From: Chromatocurvus sp046260215
Lineage (GTDB): Bacteria > Pseudomonadota > Gammaproteobacteria > Pseudomonadales > Halieaceae
Length of the DNA stretch: 5,666 nucleotides
Reading direction: 5' to 3'
NCBI GenBank assembly: GCA_046260215.1
Contig: JBHEPQ010000319.1
Location: forward strand, 1-5,666
This document shows, piece after piece, positions 3,679-5,666 of this stretch. The notes under the pieces were generated by a model. That model was given only the letters and a program-made list of their open reading frames with translations, searched no databases and was not told the origin of the DNA. The translations under genes were made by a program, and so were the position numbers. Every line of letters starts with the position of its first letter. Within the stretch, counting starts at the first letter, position 1.

Positions 3679-5666
3679 TCAGAATTTGCCGTAGTAGCCT
3701 TCTTTCAACGCGTCGAACAGGTTGGCGGCAGAGTGCATCTCACCGTCGTATTCGACTTCCTCATTGCCGTTTACTTCCACCGTACTGCCGTCATCCAGGG
3801 TGAACTGATAGCGGGTATTCTCGAGGTCGGCCTCCTTCACCAGTACCCCCTGGAACGCCTCCGGATTGAAGCGGAAGGTGGTGCAGCCCTTCAGACCCAT
3901 CTCATGGGCGTAGAGGTAGATATTCTTGAAATCCTCGAACGGGTAATCCGTGGGCACGTTGGCGGTCTTGGAAATGGATGAATCCACCCATTTCTGCGCC
4001 GCCGCCTGGATATCCACGTGCTGCTTGGGCGTGACGTCGTCGGCGACCGAGAAATAGCCGGGCAGCTGCGCCGCCGCATCCTCGGTATAGGGCATGGCCC
4101 GCGGATTGACGCGCTCACGATAGGCCAGCAGCTCAAAGGAAAAGACATCCACTTTTTCCTTACTCTTGCGCCCCTCACGGATCACGTTGCGCGAGTAGTG
4201 ATGCGCAAAACTGGGCTCGATGCCGTTGCTGGCGTTGTTGGCCAGCGACAGGGAGATCGTCCCGGTGGGCGCAATCGACGAGTGATGGGTAAAGCGCGCG
4301 CCCTCGGCGGCGAGCTGTTCCACCAGCTCCGGCGCCACTTCTGACACGCGCTGCATGTAGCGGCTGTATTTTGCGTGCAGTACCTTACCGGACAGCGTGT
4401 CACCGGCCTTGATGCCATCGGCAACCATCTCCGGTCGCAGCTCCAGCATGGCCGGGGTGACTTCGAAGGTGTCGTCCATGATTGGCGCGGCGCCTTTTTC
4501 GCGCGTCAGCTCCAGTGCCTGCTGCCAGCCTGTGAGCGCCATCTCCCGCGAGACTTCCTCGGTGAATTCCACCGACGCCTCGTCGCCGTAGCGCATGCCA
4601 AGCATGGTCAGCGTGGAGCCCAGGCCCAGAAAGCCCATGCCGTGGCGTCGCTTGTAGGTAATTTCGTGGCGCTGCTCCGGCAGTGGCAGACCGTTGATCT
4701 CCACCACGTTGTCGAGCATGCGCGTGAACACGGCGACGACTTCGCGATAGCGATCCCAGTCAAAGCGGGCTTTCTCGGTGAACGGGTCGAGCACCAGTTT
4801 GGTCAGGTTGACGGAGCCCAGCAGGCAGCTGCCGTAGGGGGGGAGCGGCTGCTCGCCGCAGTTGTGTGCGTGCAGGCCGTTGCCGTCGAAGGTGTTGATG
4901 CCAGGCACCTGCACATCGTAGACGTCCTCGACGCCGTCGTCCTCCACGCTTGCCACCGTGGCGACAAAGCGCTCGCGGTTGAACTGGCGGCGATAACCAG
5001 CCAGGGCCCGCTCCAGCCGTTCCTGCTTGGCGCCGTCGGCAAAGCCCACTGCCTCTGCATAAGTGGCGATGTTATCGCCCGATATCACCAGTTCGTGTTG
5101 TGCGGCCGTGGCATAGCCGGCGTAACCGCCGTGGCCGTCGGGCAACTGAGACTCGCCTGCGGGTCGGCGCTCGCGGTATAGAGTGGAGTTGATGCCGAGT
5201 CGCAGCAGCATACGCTGCGCGGCTTCCAGGGTGGGGATACTGGACTGCGACAGGCGAATGCTTACACCCTTCTGGTGGTTGCCCTGCACAGAGCCGTCAG
5301 CGTCGAACAGGCCACGCAGCAGGCCGCGGTGGAAGTCGCTGGAGCTGCGCTCCGCTTCCTGCGTGATGTGCTTACGCCCCGGCGCCATGCCCAGGTCCGC
5401 GGCCAGCTGGCGCAGTGCACCCGTGGCAAGACGGTACTCGTTGCGCCCTGACACTTTCTGCCAGCCGGCGAAATCGGCCCGGTGCGGCATGCTGCGCGCC
5501 GCGGCCAGTGCCGCCGCCATGATGCCATCGGTGCCGTCGCCGCTGCCGCCCTCATTGACAGCCAGTGGCTGTGCCCATACCGAGAGCACTGCCTTGTCTT
5601 CCTTCAGGGTGCCATCGCCGATCAGCAGACCAGTGAGATAGCCCTCGTCAAAGCCATAGCGGCCCG
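3679..5666 (-). CDS. nrdJa: NrdJa, catalytic part of split class II ribonucleotide reductase, interrupted by an intein (5' end outside window)
   Basis: Adenosylcobalamin-dependent reductase making deoxyribonucleotides, cytoplasmic. The frame is open to the right edge; an apparent GTG start at 5589 lies inside the intein and is not a start. After the intein (to 4861) come 393 residues of reductase. The first is the Cys of CGEQPLPPYGSC (codon 4860-4858), the thiyl-radical cysteine with its Glu two residues on. A second Cys follows 11 residues after the first, the same spacing as C408/C419 of the Lactobacillus leichmannii enzyme. Further on are HGMGFLGLGS, the phosphate-binding APTGTIS (about 4270-4250), NNASNGIEP, KWVDSSISKTANVP and LKGCTTFR. 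It ends DALKEGYYGKF without the usual terminal cysteine pairs, which are in NrdJb. The 28-nt gap indicates one operon. Any cobalamin riboswitch or N-terminal cone domain would lie beyond the window. Confidence 0.93.
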   Translation of the reverse strand, partial: GRYGFDEGYLTGLLIGDGTLKEDKAVLSVWAQPLAVNEGGSGDGTDGIMAAALAAARSMPHRADFAGWQKVSGRNEYRLATGALRQLAADLGMAPGRKHITQEAERSSSDFHRGLLRGLFDADGSVQGNHQKGVSIRLSQSSIPTLEAAQRMLLRLGINSTLYRERRPAGESQLPDGHGGYAGYATAAQHELVISGDNIATYAEAVGFADGAKQERLERALAGYRRQFNRERFVATVASVEDDGVEDVYDVQVPGINTFDGNGLHAHNCGEQPLPPYGSCLLGSVNLTKLVLDPFTEKARFDWDRYREVVAVFTRMLDNVVEINGLPLPEQRHEITYKRRHGMGFLGLGSTLTMLGMRYGDEASVEFTEEVSREMALTGWQQALELTREKGAAPIMDDTFEVTPAMLELRPEMVADGIKAGDTLSGKVLHAKYSRYMQRVSEVAPELVEQLAAEGARFTHHSSIAPTGTISLSLANNASNGIEPSFAHHYSRNVIREGRKSKEKVDVFSFELLAYRERVNPRAMPYTEDAAAQLPGYFSVADDVTPKQHVDIQAAAQKWVDSSISKTANVPTDYPFEDFKNIYLYAHEMGLKGCTTFRFNPEAFQGVLVKEADLENTRYQFTLDDGSTVEVNGNEEVEYDGEMHSAANLFDALKEGYYGKF
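4861..5666 (-). mobile_element. Intein with LAGLIDADG homing endonuclease inside NrdJa (C-terminal 268 residues visible)
   Basis: A self-splicing protein element in frame with nrdJa. Its C-terminal splicing block reads DVYDVQVPGINTFDGNGLHAHN just before the extein Cys. The His-Asn pair ends the intein and the Cys is the +1 nucleophile. Two dodecapeptide motifs of a LAGLIDADG (DOD) endonuclease are present: LTGLLIGDG at 5637-5611, at the window edge, and LLRGLFDADG at 5322-5293, about 100 residues later. Both end in the metal-binding acidic residue (GDG, ADG), so the nuclease may be active. LRLGINSTLYRERRP follows the second motif as usual in this family. The N-terminal splicing half and N-extein are outside the window. 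The site, in front of CGEQ, is a recurrent intein site in ribonucleotide reductases. Confidence 0.92.

Noticed and set aside
4375..5181. Plus-strand 268-codon frame opposite nrdJa
   Set aside because: It is antisense to well-conserved reductase and intein sequence. Long open frames on the opposite strand are expected in GC-rich genes. Its His-, Ala- and Val-rich product has no motif.
5587..5589. GTG as a start codon for a 636-residue protein
   Set aside because: The frame is open upstream to the window edge and encodes the first LAGLIDADG motif, so the GTG is internal to the intein.

Overview
The window looks like the chromosome of a GC-rich gammaproteobacterium related to Pseudomonas or the marine OM60/NOR5-type groups. 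The evidence is a split adenosylcobalamin-dependent ribonucleotide reductase (NrdJa/NrdJb, the arrangement known from Pseudomonas aeruginosa), a DUF3094-type membrane peptide, and a short fragment resembling the N-terminus of a PAS-domain sensor. The genus cannot be fixed from this window.

Layout. At the left edge (1-80, minus) is the likely start of a PAS-type signalling protein, reading out of the window. It is divergent from a small single-span membrane protein of the DUF3094 type (231-437, plus). This converges on an ACT-domain protein (518-919, minus). A 295-bp divergent spacer follows, holding two palindromes and a 19-bp tandem repeat. Then come a MOSC-domain protein (1215-1742, plus) and a short ORF that matches only the C-terminal end of the tRNA pseudouridine synthase TruD (1760-2014, plus), most likely a gene remnant. 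Next is a complete higBA toxin-antitoxin operon (2589 down to 2018, minus), with a recognisable sigma-70 promoter and a perfect operator-like palindrome between its -35 and -10. A gene-poor, lower-GC spacer (2590-2933) carries one strong inverted repeat.

The right 2.7 kb is the nrdJ operon, read on the minus strand. nrdJa enters from the right edge and ends at 3679. nrdJb (3650-2934) starts 28 nt later behind a strong ribosome-binding site and supplies the TSCPD-type region and the C-terminal cysteine cluster that NrdJa lacks. nrdJa is interrupted by an intein with both LAGLIDADG endonuclease motifs. It is inserted directly in front of the active-site Cys-Gly-Glu, so the first C-extein residue needed for splicing is also the radical-forming cysteine of the reductase. 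One working enzyme therefore needs protein splicing of NrdJa followed by assembly with separately made NrdJb.

The most interesting points are this double fragmentation of the class II reductase, the nearly leaderless higB transcript predicted from its promoter, the truD remnant beside the toxin-antitoxin module, and the 19-bp tandem repeat upstream of the MOSC gene. I saw no tRNA, rRNA, CRISPR array, transposase or convincing integron attC site.
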